The position numbers were made by a program, and so were the translations under genes. A DNA stretch of 64,000 nt, from NCBI RefSeq assembly GCF_018491765.1, contig NZ_JABWCU010000016.1, positions 107,990-171,989 on the forward strand, read 5' to 3'. This stretch comes from Novosphingobium profundi. GTDB taxonomy: Bacteria > Pseudomonadota > Alphaproteobacteria > Sphingomonadales > Sphingomonadaceae. The notes beneath the pieces are model-generated. The model was not told the DNA's origin. It saw only the letters and a list, made by a program, of their open reading frames with translations, and searched no databases. Shown here one piece after another: positions 34,119-42,860 of this stretch; within the stretch, counting starts at the first letter, position 1; each line of letters begins with the position of its first letter.

Positions 34119-35459
34119 ATGCTGCGCATCTGCGAGGCCATCCTGCACGATCTAGCCACCGAGCCGGTCGATCTCTCGCCGCGCCGCTTCGGCTACGTCA
34201 CCGCCTGCGATGGCGGATTGCTCGAAGTGAGCGGCCTCTCGATCCCGGTCGGGGCGATGTGCCGCGTGGCCGATGGCCGCAAGGCGCCGCTGCTCGCCGA
34301 AGTGATCGGCTTTCGCAACGGTCGCACGATGATGATGATGCTGGGCGACACCATCCTCCTGCGCCCCGGTGCGCGGGTCTGCCCCGAGGGGCGCCCCGGC
34401 ATGCTGCCGGTGGGCGACGCGTTCCTTGGCCGCGCGGTCGATGGCGAAGGCCTGCCGATCGACGGCGGCTTGCCGATCCACACCCGTGCCGAGTGGCCCG
34501 CGGGCGGCGTGCGCACCTCCGCGCTCGATCGCAGTCCGGTGCGCCTGCCCTTCGACACCGGCGTGCGCGCGCTCAACGCGCTCACAACGTTCGGCGTTGG
34601 CCAACGCATCGGCGTCATGGCCGGTTCGGGCGTGGGCAAGTCGGTGCTGATCGACATGATCGCGCGCGGCGCCTCGCTGGCCGAGAGCGGCGCGGACGTG
34701 GTCGTCGTGGGCCTGATCGGCGAGCGTGCACGCGAGGTTTCGGACTTCGTCGAGCGGCACATGCACGCCGCGATGAAGGGCAAGACCGTGATCGTCGCCG
34801 TACCCGCCGACCATGCCCCCAATTTGCGGCTGCGCGGCGCGATGCTGGCGACCGCCATGGCCGAACAGTTCCGCGCGCGCGGCCGCAAGGTTCTCCTGAT
34901 CATGGACAGCCTCACCCGCGTCGCCCACGCCGCCCGCGAAATCGGGCTCCTGCTCGGTGAGCCGGGGGCGGCGCGTGGCTATCCCCCTTCCGCGCTCGCC
35001 ACGATCACCAAGCTGGTCGAGCGCGCGGGAAATTCAGCGGCTTCGGGGGGCTCGGTCACCGGGCTCTACACCGTGCTCGCCGATGGCGACAACCAGGACG
35101 ACCCGGTGGTCGACACCGCGCGCTCGATCCTCGACGGGCACATCGTGCTCAGCCGCGAACTCGCCCAGCGCGGGCAATATCCCGCCATCGACATCGCCGC
35201 CTCGCTCAGCCGCGTGATGAACGACATCGTGCCCACGCCGCACCAGCAGCTTGCCCGCAACTTCCGCGCGCTCACCGCCAGCTACGAGGCCAACCGCGAC
35301 CTCGTGCTGATGGGGGCCTACCGCCCCGGCGCCGATCCGCAGCTCGACCGCGCCATCGCCATGACCGGCAAGCTGACGACCTTCCTCAGCCAGTCGGCCG
35401 GCGAAATCGTGCCGCTGCACGAGAGCGCCGAGCAACTCGCCGCGCTTCTCGAGGCCTGA
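34119..35459 (+). CDS. fliI: Flagellum-specific ATPase FliI
   Basis: The 446-residue product is F1-ATPase-beta-like with Walker A (MAGSGVGKSVLIDM, near residue 168), the segment VVVGLIGERAREVSDFVE, and Walker B (KVLLIMDSLTRVAHAAREI). The VTGLYTVLADGDNQDDPV motif is typical of type III export ATPases. FliI powers or primes substrate unfolding with FliH and FliJ. fliJ follows after 3 bases. Confidence 0.96.
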   Translation: MLRICEAILHDLATEPVDLSPRRFGYVTACDGGLLEVSGLSIPVGAMCRVADGRKAPLLAEVIGFRNGRTMMMMLGDTILLRPGARVCPEGRPGMLPVGDAFLGRAVDGEGLPIDGGLPIHTRAEWPAGGVRTSALDRSPVRLPFDTGVRALNALTTFGVGQRIGVMAGSGVGKSVLIDMIARGASLAESGADVVVVGLIGERAREVSDFVERHMHAAMKGKTVIVAVPADHAPNLRLRGAMLATAMAEQFRARGRKVLLIMDSLTRVAHAAREIGLLLGEPGAARGYPPSALATITKLVERAGNSAASGGSVTGLYTVLADGDNQDDPVVDTARSILDGHIVLSRELAQRGQYPAIDIAASLSRVMNDIVPTPHQQLARNFRALTASYEANRDLVLMGAYRPGADPQLDRAIAMTGKLTTFLSQSAGEIVPLHESAEQLAALLEA

Positions 35460-35462
35460 GCC

Positions 35463-35888
35463 ATGCGCGAGGAGCAAAAGCGCCTCGCGCGGCTGCGCCG
35501 CCTCGAGAAGATCCGCGCACTCGCGTGCCAGACCGCCGCGAACGAAGCCGCGCAGGCCGAGAGTACGCTCGCGCAGTTGCGTTCGCTGAGTGCGCGCACC
35601 CGCCAGCTGGCCGAGGACTACGCCGGACGGCGCAATGCCGCCGACGGCGCTGCGCTTCATCAGATCGGACGCTTCGTTTCGGGACTCCAGGCGCTTTCGC
35701 AAACGGCCGAGGGCGATGCGCGGCGCGCCCACGCGATCGCCGATGCCAAGCAGCGCCAGCTCGCCGAGGCCGAACGCCGCCGCGCCGCGATCGAGGAACG
35801 TGCCGCCCTGCAGGAGCGCATGATCGCCAAGCAAGCCACCGCCCCGGTGCTCGCTGCTCGCCGATCATCTGGCACGAAGCTTGAATAA
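35463..35888 (+). CDS. fliJ: Flagellar export protein FliJ
   Basis: A 141-residue, almost wholly coiled-coil protein rich in Arg, Gln and Ala (LARLRRLEKIRALACQTAAN; LAEAERRRAAIEERAALQER), matching FliJ in length and heptads. FliJ is the central stalk of the export ATPase. A sigma-54 element overlaps its last codons, so it ends one transcription unit and fliK opens a new one. Confidence 0.85.
   Translation: MREEQKRLARLRRLEKIRALACQTAANEAAQAESTLAQLRSLSARTRQLAEDYAGRRNAADGAALHQIGRFVSGLQALSQTAEGDARRAHAIADAKQRQLAEAERRRAAIEERAALQERMIAKQATAPVLAARRSSGTKLE
35870..35885 (+). promoter_or_regulatory. Sigma-54-type promoter element upstream of fliK
   Basis: TGGCACG-N4-TTGAA matches the -24 region exactly and the -12 region except that A replaces C. 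It overlaps the end of fliJ and lies 37 bases before the fliK ATG. Confidence 0.7.
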
Positions 35889-35922
35889 GAACCGGCATGG
35901 ACTACCCGAGGATGCCCTGCCG

Positions 35923-37584
35923 ATGATCGCCCCCACGCCCCCCATGCCCGGCCTTTCTCCCGCGAATACTACCGGCACGGTGCCCGCGCGACCGGAAACG
36001 GCGGCGCAAGGCGGCGGCTTCGCCCAAGTCCTGCAGGGGCTTGGCGCAAGTGACGCCGCGCTCGAGACCATTCCCGAGAGCCCGATGTCTGGCGCGCCGG
36101 ACAACGTAGCTCCGCAGCCACCTTCGAAGCTGGCAACCGGCAATATCTTGCCGCCATTGGCCACCCTGCTGCCGTCCGCCACAGCCATCGCCTCCAGCGA
36201 CCGATCCGGCGACGACGAGCCCTCCCTTCGGGCCACGCACGCCGCCGAGCTTCGTGAATTCAAGACCGACGCGGTCGAACTTGTTCACGACGACGGCGCG
36301 GCGGGCGAAGGCGAACTTGCCACAAGCGGACAGCCACTCGAACAAACAGCGGCGTCCCTGCTTCCGCTCAGCCCTGCCTGGCTGGCGCTGCTTCCCGAGC
36401 CCGTGCGCCAGGCGGGCATTCGCGTCGATCCCTCGCCCGCTTCCCCGCCGGACACCGCACTGGCCCGCGCGCGTCCCGTCGCGAACGAGGTGGCAGCCCT
36501 CGGAGCCCTGAAACCGGACGCGGGAAGTGCCGTCGAGCTCACGCTTCGCGCGATCCCGGGCGAGTTGCCTATCGCGGTCCGGTCCGAAGCGACCTCGCTT
36601 CCCGCGACAGCCGCCGTCGTCCCGGCCCCCTCGAGTGAGGTCCCGGCCTCGGTGAGCTCCCCCAGCTTGTCGCAAGTTCCCGTTCTGCCCCCGCAAGCCG
36701 GACGCATCATGCCATCCCTGACGAGCCTGGAGACCCCACAAGGCCCCGTCCTGCGCGACGACGCCCCGTTGCCTTTGCAGACGTCTCCCCGTTCGCCCAG
36801 CACTTTGGCCACTTTGGCGACCGTCGCGTCGGCCAACGGGTCGAGCGAAGGCGCCGCGGCTCCTACCATCACCCCGGCCACCACCAGCTCCGCGCCGCAG
36901 ACTGGACCTGCGGCCGGCCTCGCCCACCTGACCGACGAGGCCCCCAAGGGCCAGTTCGAGTCCAATCCTGCGACGGCCTCGATCGCCACGTCCGGTTCGG
37001 CCAGCATGATCGTGCCCACGGCTCCTGCCGCGCCGGCCTCGTTCACGCAGGCGCCGCCGACTTCGGCCGTGCCGGGTGTCGACGCGCGCGACTTCGAAAC
37101 CCTCGTCAGCCGTCTCCACGAAGCGCGTGAGGGCAGCGGCGCACCGGTCGTACGCACTTCGCTTGTCCATGCCCAGTTCGGTCCCGTCTCGCTCCAGTTC
37201 CGTCCCGACGCCACCGGCACGAACGTGACCTTGCAGAGCGCGGACCCGCAATTCGCGGGCTCGGTCCAGAGCGCGGCGGCCGCAGTGCTGGCTGGCGCGG
37301 CGGCGCAGTCGGGCGATACGCCGCGCGATGGATCGCCCCCCTCGCACCACACGCCTTCCTCGCAATCGCCCGCGACATCCTCCGGATCGAACCAGGGGAG
37401 CGACGCGCGATCCTCAGGAGGATTCGCGCAAAGCGCCGCGCAGGCCGGAGCCGACACCAGCGGACGGCAGGACGCCCCCCACAGTGGCCAGGTGCGCGAA
37501 GACGCACCCGATCCGAGCCGACCTACCGCCCACGCTGGCAGCGACCAGATCGCGCCAGCCGCATCGGGCGGCATCTACGCCTGA
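35923..37584 (+). CDS. fliK: Flagellar hook-length control protein FliK
   Basis: The ATG at 35923 is preferred because upstream in-frame codons overlap the sigma-54 element. The 553-residue protein is mostly low-complexity Pro/Ala/Ser/Thr, as in FliK molecular rulers. The Flg_hook C-terminal domain is seen in RTSLVHAQFGPVSLQFRPDA followed by VTLQSADPQF. FliK sets hook length and switches FlhB specificity. A Ser/Gln/Asn-rich tail follows the domain. Confidence 0.86.
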   Translation: MIAPTPPMPGLSPANTTGTVPARPETAAQGGGFAQVLQGLGASDAALETIPESPMSGAPDNVAPQPPSKLATGNILPPLATLLPSATAIASSDRSGDDEPSLRATHAAELREFKTDAVELVHDDGAAGEGELATSGQPLEQTAASLLPLSPAWLALLPEPVRQAGIRVDPSPASPPDTALARARPVANEVAALGALKPDAGSAVELTLRAIPGELPIAVRSEATSLPATAAVVPAPSSEVPASVSSPSLSQVPVLPPQAGRIMPSLTSLETPQGPVLRDDAPLPLQTSPRSPSTLATLATVASANGSSEGAAAPTITPATTSSAPQTGPAAGLAHLTDEAPKGQFESNPATASIATSGSASMIVPTAPAAPASFTQAPPTSAVPGVDARDFETLVSRLHEAREGSGAPVVRTSLVHAQFGPVSLQFRPDATGTNVTLQSADPQFAGSVQSAAAAVLAGAAAQSGDTPRDGSPPSHHTPSSQSPATSSGSNQGSDARSSGGFAQSAAQAGADTSGRQDAPHSGQVREDAPDPSRPTAHAGSDQIAPAASGGIYA

Positions 37585-37631
37585 ACCATCGGGCCGCAAT
37601 TTTTCCGGGGAACCGACGATGAGGAACACGC

Positions 37632-38207
37632 ATGAGTGACAAGGAAGAAAAGCCCAAGGGCAAAGGCAAGATGGGCCTGATTCTCGTCGCGCTGGGCATG
37701 CTTGTGCTGGGCGGTGGCGGAGCGGCCGGCGCCATGATCTTCATGGGCGGCGGGCACAAGGAAGTCGCCGAGCCCAAGGGCCCGCAACTGATCCGCAAGG
37801 GCGAAGTCGACCCTTACGCACCGGCCGCGCCCGAGGGCGAAGGCGAAGGCGGGGCCGCCCCCGAGGCCGAGGGCGATGGCGGTGACGAATACCGCACCGC
37901 CTATTACTCCTTCAAGGACGAGTTCACGTCCAACCTCAAGGATTCCGATGCCCTCGTCCAGCTCGCGCTGGCCTGCTCGACCCGGCGCGACGGGCGCGTG
38001 CTGCAATGGCTCGCCAAGCACGAACTGGCGATCCGCTCGAACATGCTTTCGGTCATCGCCGATACCCCCGAGGACGACATGTACACGATCGCGGGCAAGG
38101 ACAAACTGCAGAAGCGCCTGACCAAGACCATCAACGACGTGCTCAAGAAGAAGGAAGGCTATGGCGGCGTCGACGCCGTCTACTTCCGCACGCTGATCAT
38201 CCAGTGA
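37632..38207 (+). CDS. fliL: Flagellar basal body-associated protein FliL
   Basis: The 191-residue product has a Lys-rich N-terminus, one membrane helix (MGLILVALGMLVLGGGGAAG), an acidic linker and a periplasmic SPFH-like domain containing YYSFKDEFTSNLKDSDALVQ and the C-terminal KEGYGGVDAVYFRTLIIQ. FliL surrounds the stator and supports torque. One base separates it from fliM. Confidence 0.92.
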   Translation: MSDKEEKPKGKGKMGLILVALGMLVLGGGGAAGAMIFMGGGHKEVAEPKGPQLIRKGEVDPYAPAAPEGEGEGGAAPEAEGDGGDEYRTAYYSFKDEFTSNLKDSDALVQLALACSTRRDGRVLQWLAKHELAIRSNMLSVIADTPEDDMYTIAGKDKLQKRLTKTINDVLKKKEGYGGVDAVYFRTLIIQ

Positions 38208-38208
38208 C

Positions 38209-39102
38209 ATGGTGACGCCCCAGCCCCCTTCACAGACGATCAAGGCCCGGCACTGCACCGAGCTGCTCGGCGCGCCGCCCTCAATCGACGAACTGGTGCC
38301 CGCGCTCTCGTTCCTGGGCGAGAAGCTGGCGCGCACGCTGCCCACACACCTGGCCCTGATCACCGGCGGCGATCCCCCCCTGGTGCGCGTGGGCATGCCG
38401 ATGGACACCACGCTTGGAGGGATCCAGGCCGAACTCGAGACGCTGGCCTCGCACGCACTTCTCGGCATCGGAACCAAGGCGTTGCCCGCGCTCGCCACCT
38501 TCGAGGCTGCCCCTGTGTTCCGCCTCGTCGACCGCGCCTTCGGCGGACGCGGCGAGGTGCCCGAGCCGTTGCCCGAAACCTTCCCGGTCTCAGCCGAACT
38601 CCTCCTCGCCCGCATCGAGAACGCAATCGCGCGCGCGCTCGAACCGCTCTTCCCGGGCGAGCACGGGCACGCCGTGCGCACGATCCGGCGCGACACCAGC
38701 CTGCGCCAGCTCGATCCTTTCGACAAGCGCACCGACCTGCTCCAGCTCGCGCTCGAAGTGGAGGAGGCCGGCGCCGATCCCTGGTCGCTTTCGCTGGCCT
38801 TTCCGATCGCGACGCTGGGCGCACTTCTCGCCCCTGGTCGATCCCCGACCCGCGCGCGGCGACGCGCGCGCAAGGCCGCCCCCGAACACGAGCCTTTCGC
38901 CTCGCTCACGCTCGAGGTCACCGCCGTCCTCGTCGACATGCCAATGCCGATGCGCCGTCTCGCCAGCTTGCGCCCCGGCGATGTGATTCCGGTGCCGGTC
39001 AGCCGCGCGGTGCCGTTGTTGGCGGGGGGACACCTCATCGCCACCGGCACGATCGGCGAGCTCGACGACAAAGTCGCGGTCCAGATCGGACAGGCGTTTT
39101 GA
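38209..39102 (+). CDS. fliM: Flagellar motor switch protein FliM, N-terminally short
   Basis: The 297-residue product has a CheC-like middle domain (THLALITGGDPPLVRVGMPM; RLVDRAFGGRGEVPEPLPET) and a C-terminal SpoA-like domain (MRRLASLRPGDVIPVPVSRA). The usual N-terminal CheY-binding motif (xSQxEIDALL) is missing; the protein begins MVTPQPPSQTIKARHCTELL. It is about 30 residues shorter than typical. It still should build the C ring with FliG and FliN. The ATG lies 1 base after fliL. The assignment rests on domain order and on gene position between fliL and fliN. Confidence 0.86.
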   Translation: MVTPQPPSQTIKARHCTELLGAPPSIDELVPALSFLGEKLARTLPTHLALITGGDPPLVRVGMPMDTTLGGIQAELETLASHALLGIGTKALPALATFEAAPVFRLVDRAFGGRGEVPEPLPETFPVSAELLLARIENAIARALEPLFPGEHGHAVRTIRRDTSLRQLDPFDKRTDLLQLALEVEEAGADPWSLSLAFPIATLGALLAPGRSPTRARRRARKAAPEHEPFASLTLEVTAVLVDMPMPMRRLASLRPGDVIPVPVSRAVPLLAGGHLIATGTIGELDDKVAVQIGQAF

Positions 39103-39156
39103 GGCGCCTTCGTACCAAGGACGCAGGGGCGTGAACCACGCGCCTTCGCGCCTATC

Positions 39157-39182
39157 CGCGCCGGTGCGGTCACACCGGCGCG
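39157..39182 (+). repeat. Hairpin between fliM and fliN
   Basis: A perfect 10-base inverted repeat (39157..39166 with 39173..39182) around a 6-base loop, 22 bases upstream of the fliN start, without a following T tract. It could attenuate transcription or affect fliN translation. Confidence 0.55.
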
Positions 39183-39203
39183 CCAACTGGGGAAGAACCA
39201 ACC

Positions 39204-39545
39204 ATGTCAACACCGCAACGAAGGCCGCCACGCGGCTTCGATTTCCTGAGGGACGTGGATGTCCGCGTCTCGGTCGAACTCGGCCGCTCGCAGATGAAGC
39301 TGAAGGACGTGCTCGCGCTGGGGCCCGAAAGCCTTGTCGTGCTCGACCGGATGACCGACGAGCTGCTCGACATCCTCGTCAACGGCAAGGCCATCGCGCG
39401 CGGCGAGGTGATCGCGCACAACGGGCGGTTCGGCCTGCGCATCATCGAGATGGTGGGTGACGAGGACGAAGCCGCAGAGGCAGGCGAGACGGGCGGGGCC
39501 GAAGCCGCCCTGCCCCTGCCCGAAGCCGATCCGGGCCGGGAGTGA
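39204..39545 (+). CDS. fliN: Flagellar motor switch protein FliN
   Basis: The 113-residue product is a SpoA-domain protein with the FliN pattern DVDVRVSVELGRSQMKLKDV, then VLDRMTDELLDILVNGKAIA and RGEVIAHNGRFGLRIIEM. It forms the lower C ring with FliM. The Glu/Ala-rich tail after residue 95 is an addition. GGGAAGAACC precedes the ATG. Confidence 0.95.
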   Translation: MSTPQRRPPRGFDFLRDVDVRVSVELGRSQMKLKDVLALGPESLVVLDRMTDELLDILVNGKAIARGEVIAHNGRFGLRIIEMVGDEDEAAEAGETGGAEAALPLPEADPGRE

Positions 39546-39551
39546 GGCGCG

Positions 39552-39827
39552 ATGCTCTGGTATGTCCTCAAGCTCCTCGTGCTCCTGCCGCTGATCACGC
39601 TGCTCGCCTGGGGGGCGCTGCGCCTTGCCAAGGCGATGCAGCAGCGCGCCGGGATCGGACAGGCCTCGCGCTCGATCCGGATCGTCGAGACGACGATGCT
39701 CTCGCCCACGCTCAAGCTCGCGGTGATCGAATTCCACGGCCGCGAGATTCTCGTTTCGGCCTCGCGCCATGGCCTGACCCGGCTTGCCGAGGCGCCCGCG
39801 CGCGCCACCTTCGAGGTGATCGAATGA
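39552..39827 (+). CDS. fliO: Flagellar export assembly protein FliO
   Basis: A 91-residue protein with one membrane helix (MLWYVLKLLVLLPLITLLAW) and a small cytoplasmic domain (RIVETTMLSPTLKLAVIEFH, GREILVSASRHGLTRLAE) matching FliO. It helps assemble the FliP ring. It overlaps fliP by 4 bases. Confidence 0.87.
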   Translation: MLWYVLKLLVLLPLITLLAWGALRLAKAMQQRAGIGQASRSIRIVETTMLSPTLKLAVIEFHGREILVSASRHGLTRLAEAPARATFEVIE

Positions 39828-40597
39828 GCCCTCGCGCGCGCCTCGCTTTCGTCACGGTGCTGCTCCTGAGCGTCGTTCCCACCGCGCTCCACGCGCAGGA
39901 GGCGATCCCCGGCGCGCTCGACCGCGCCTTTGCGCAGATCGGCGGCACCGGCTCGGGTCCGGGCGGTCCGGGCATGAGCCTCTCGCTCCAGCTCCTGCTC
40001 ATCATGGGGCTGCTGACGATCCTGCCCAGCCTCGTGCTGATGATGACCAGCTTCACCCGCATCCTCGTCGTGCTGGCAATCCTGCGCCAGGCGATCGGGC
40101 TCCAGCAGTCGCCCCCCAACCAGGTCCTGATCGGGCTCTCGCTGTTCCTCTCGCTCTTCGTCATGGCGCCCACGCTCGACCGGGTGAACGCGTCCGCGAT
40201 CGCACCTTACGCCGCGAACCGGATCGGCGCCGAGCAGGCGATCGCCAACGCGGGCGCCGAATTCCACGCCTTCATGGTGCGCCAGACCCGCGCGCGCGAC
40301 CTCACCCTCTTCGCCGACATGGCCAAGGCCCCGCGCTTCGCCTCCCCACGCGAGGTGCCCTTCTCGATCCTGCTTCCCGCCTTCGTTACCAGCGAGCTCA
40401 AGACCGCCTTCCAGATCGGCTTCATGCTGTTCCTGCCCTTCCTCGTCATCGACCTCGTGATTTCCTCGGTCCTGATGTCGCTGGGCATGATGATGATGAG
40501 CCCGATGGTGGTCTCGCTGCCCTTCAAGCTGCTGCTCTTCGTCCTCGTCGACGGCTGGGCGCTGATGATGGGCTCGCTCGCGGCAAGCTTCACCTGA
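39824..40597 (+). CDS. fliP: Flagellar export gate protein FliP
   Basis: The 257-residue product has a cleavable signal peptide (RLAFVTVLLLSVVPTALHAQ) and the core FliP motifs LLTILPSLVLMMTSFTRILV, ILRQAIGLQQSPPNQVLIGL and ELKTAFQIGFMLFLPFLVID. It is the main subunit of the FliPQR export gate. The ATG overlaps the fliO stop. Confidence 0.97.
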   Translation: MSPRARLAFVTVLLLSVVPTALHAQEAIPGALDRAFAQIGGTGSGPGGPGMSLSLQLLLIMGLLTILPSLVLMMTSFTRILVVLAILRQAIGLQQSPPNQVLIGLSLFLSLFVMAPTLDRVNASAIAPYAANRIGAEQAIANAGAEFHAFMVRQTRARDLTLFADMAKAPRFASPREVPFSILLPAFVTSELKTAFQIGFMLFLPFLVIDLVISSVLMSLGMMMMSPMVVSLPFKLLLFVLVDGWALMMGSLAASFT

Positions 40598-40610
40598 GGG
40601 GGCCTGTGCG

Positions 40611-40901
40611 ATGGAAGACATCACCCAGCTCCTCTCCCTAGCCGACAAGATGCTCTGGGTGACGGCGCTGGTTGCCGCGCCCGTTCTGCTGAGCGCGCTT
40701 GCGGTGGGGCTTGTCGTCGGGCTTGTCCAGGCGGCGACCTCGGTCAACGAACAGACGCTGACCTTCGTCCCCAAGCTTGCCGTCGTCGCGCTCGTGCTGG
40801 TCCTGTTCGGCTCCTCGATGATGACGCTGGTGGGCGATTTCACGCAGGAAATCTTCGCCCAGATCGCAAATCTCGGCCAGGCTCAGCAGGTGGCGCCATG
40901 A
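40611..40901 (+). CDS. fliQ: Flagellar export gate protein FliQ
   Basis: A 96-residue two-helix membrane protein with VTALVAAPVLLSALAVGLVV, GLVQAATSVNEQTLTFVPKL and a second helix AVVALVLVLFGSSMMTLV. It is slightly longer than the usual 89 residues because of a C-terminal Gln/Ala tail. Four bases overlap with fliR. Confidence 0.96.
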   Translation: MEDITQLLSLADKMLWVTALVAAPVLLSALAVGLVVGLVQAATSVNEQTLTFVPKLAVVALVLVLFGSSMMTLVGDFTQEIFAQIANLGQAQQVAP

Positions 40902-41680
40902 TTGCGCTCGATTTCGGGTTCGGCGCGCTCGAACACGAATTCTGGCGCCTGCTCTTCGTGATGACGCGGATCGGTGCCGCGCTCGTCGCCGCCCCGCTCT
41001 TCGGCATATCGAGCGTGCCGCCACAAGTGCGGGTGATCGGTGCGGGCGCGGTGGCGGTGCTCGTCTGCGCCTGGACCGGGGTCGTCGTGCCGCCCGCGCT
41101 GTTCTCGCTGGCCGGGCTTCTCGCGGTCCTGGGCGAAGTGCTCGTCGGGCTGGCGCTCGGCTTCGTGCTCCAGCTCTCCTTCGCCGCGCCAATCCTCGCC
41201 GCCGAAGTCATCGGCGGGTCGATGGGGATGAACATGGCGGTCGCGGTCGACCCCAATTCGGGCACCCAGTCGCCCGCGCTCGGCCAGTACTTCGCGGTCG
41301 TGCTGACGCTCGTATTTCTCGCGCTCGGCGCGCACCTGCAATGGTTCGCGCTGCTGGTCGAGAGCTACTCCACTTTCCCCCCCGGCCACACCTGGCTGGG
41401 CGCCGAGCGCACCGCGCTGATCGCAAGCTTCGCGCTGCGCACCTTCACCACGGCGGCCACCATCGCGCTTCCGGTCTGCCTCGTGCTGCTCGTCGTCCAG
41501 CTCGTGACCGGGGTGCTCAGCCGCTCGGCACCCTCGCTCAACTTGTTCTCGCTCGGCCTGCCCGCCGGCATCCTGGGGGGCCTTGCCGCGCTGCTCGTCT
41601 CCGCCCCGCTGCTGACGGATCTCGTCGTGCGTCTCTCGCACGATGCCGTCACGCAGGCCGCCGAGGTCCTCCAGCCATGA
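40898..41680 (+). CDS. fliR: Flagellar export gate protein FliR
   Basis: The 260-residue product has six membrane helices with FliR motifs (FVMTRIGAALVAAPLFGISS; LVGLALGFVLQLSFAAPILA; GGSMGMNMAVAVDPNSGTQS). FliR completes the FliPQR gate. It overlaps both fliQ and flhB by 4 bases, so fliQ-fliR-flhB are translationally coupled. Confidence 0.96.
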   Translation: MIALDFGFGALEHEFWRLLFVMTRIGAALVAAPLFGISSVPPQVRVIGAGAVAVLVCAWTGVVVPPALFSLAGLLAVLGEVLVGLALGFVLQLSFAAPILAAEVIGGSMGMNMAVAVDPNSGTQSPALGQYFAVVLTLVFLALGAHLQWFALLVESYSTFPPGHTWLGAERTALIASFALRTFTTAATIALPVCLVLLVVQLVTGVLSRSAPSLNLFSLGLPAGILGGLAALLVSAPLLTDLVVRLSHDAVTQAAEVLQP

Positions 41681-42813
41681 GCCAGTCCGAAGGCGAGAAG
41701 AGCTTTGCCCCGAGCGCCAAGCGCAAGCGCGACGCGGCGCAAAAAGGCGACGTCATCCGCTCGCGCGAGCTGGCGACGGCGGGCGCGGTGGCAGTGGGCG
41801 CGGTCTGGCTCAAGCTTGCCGGGCCCTGGCTGCTCGAGAGCCTTGCCGATGTCCTGCGCAAGGGCTTGCGCTTCGACCGCGCGGCGATCGACGATTTCAC
41901 CCCCGGCGCGCGCCTCGCCAGCGCGCTGCTGGAGGGCCTCCCCCCGGTCGTCGTCCTGGGTCTCGCCGTCCTCCTCGTCAGCCTCGTCTCGCAGCTTGGC
42001 TTCGGCGAGGGGCGCTGGATTCCCGCGAACCTCGCCCCCAAGGCCTCGCGCATCGATCCCGCCAAGGGCCTCAAGCGCATGTTCGGCCCCAATGGCCTGA
42101 TCGAAATGGCCAAGGGGATCGCCAAGGTGGCCCTGCTCGGCACGATAGCCTGGATCTGGGCGCGCGACAGGATCGAGACGCTCTCGCGCCTTGGTCGTGG
42201 CGACCTCTTCTCCGAACTGCGCTACGCCTGGGACCAGCTCATTGCCCTGCTGTTCTGGCTAGCCGCGGGCCTCGCGCTCATCGCCCTGCTCGACCTGCCC
42301 GTGCAGCTCGTGCGCCGCCTGCTGCGCCTGCGCATGACACTGCAGGACGTGCGCGACGAGCAGAAGGACGCCGAGGGCGCGCCCGAAAAAAAGGCCGCGA
42401 TCAAGGAGCGCCAGCGCAAGATCGCGATGGGCGCGCTGATCCCGGCGATGCAGGAGGCAAGCTTCGTGCTCACCAACCCGACCCACTTCGCGGTCGCGCT
42501 CTCGTGGGATCCGGAGAAGGCCCCCGCGCCGGTGGTGGTCGCCAAGGGTCGCGGCGAAAAGGCCATGGCGATCCGCGAGCTGGCCGCCGAATACGAGGTC
42601 CCCGTGCTCGCCTATCCCGCACTCGCCCGCTCGGTCTACTACTCGACCCGCGAGAAACGCATGATCCGCGAAGAGCACTATGTCGCCGTCGCCGCGATCC
42701 TTGCCTTCGTTCTGGGCATCCAGCGCGGCGAGACCCGCAAGCGCCCGGAGGTCTCGGTGCCCGTCACCTTGCGCTTCGATGCCGATGGGCGTCTCGAATC
42801 GGCGAGCAAATGA
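41677..42813 (+). CDS. flhB: Flagellar export switch protein FlhB
   Basis: The 378-residue product starts MSQSEGEKSFAPSAKRKRDA, the FlhB N-terminus, then has four membrane helices. The NPTH self-cleavage motif is at residues 267-270 (FVLTNPTHFAVALSW). Cleavage there switches export from rod/hook to filament substrates together with FliK. The tail VPVTLRFDADGRLESASK is outside the conserved domain. Confidence 0.97.
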   Translation: MSQSEGEKSFAPSAKRKRDAAQKGDVIRSRELATAGAVAVGAVWLKLAGPWLLESLADVLRKGLRFDRAAIDDFTPGARLASALLEGLPPVVVLGLAVLLVSLVSQLGFGEGRWIPANLAPKASRIDPAKGLKRMFGPNGLIEMAKGIAKVALLGTIAWIWARDRIETLSRLGRGDLFSELRYAWDQLIALLFWLAAGLALIALLDLPVQLVRRLLRLRMTLQDVRDEQKDAEGAPEKKAAIKERQRKIAMGALIPAMQEASFVLTNPTHFAVALSWDPEKAPAPVVVAKGRGEKAMAIRELAAEYEVPVLAYPALARSVYYSTREKRMIREEHYVAVAAILAFVLGIQRGETRKRPEVSVPVTLRFDADGRLESASK

Positions 42814-42860
42814 CCCATGCCAGCCCTTAAAATCCACCGCGCGGAGCCGTTCTGGAAGCC

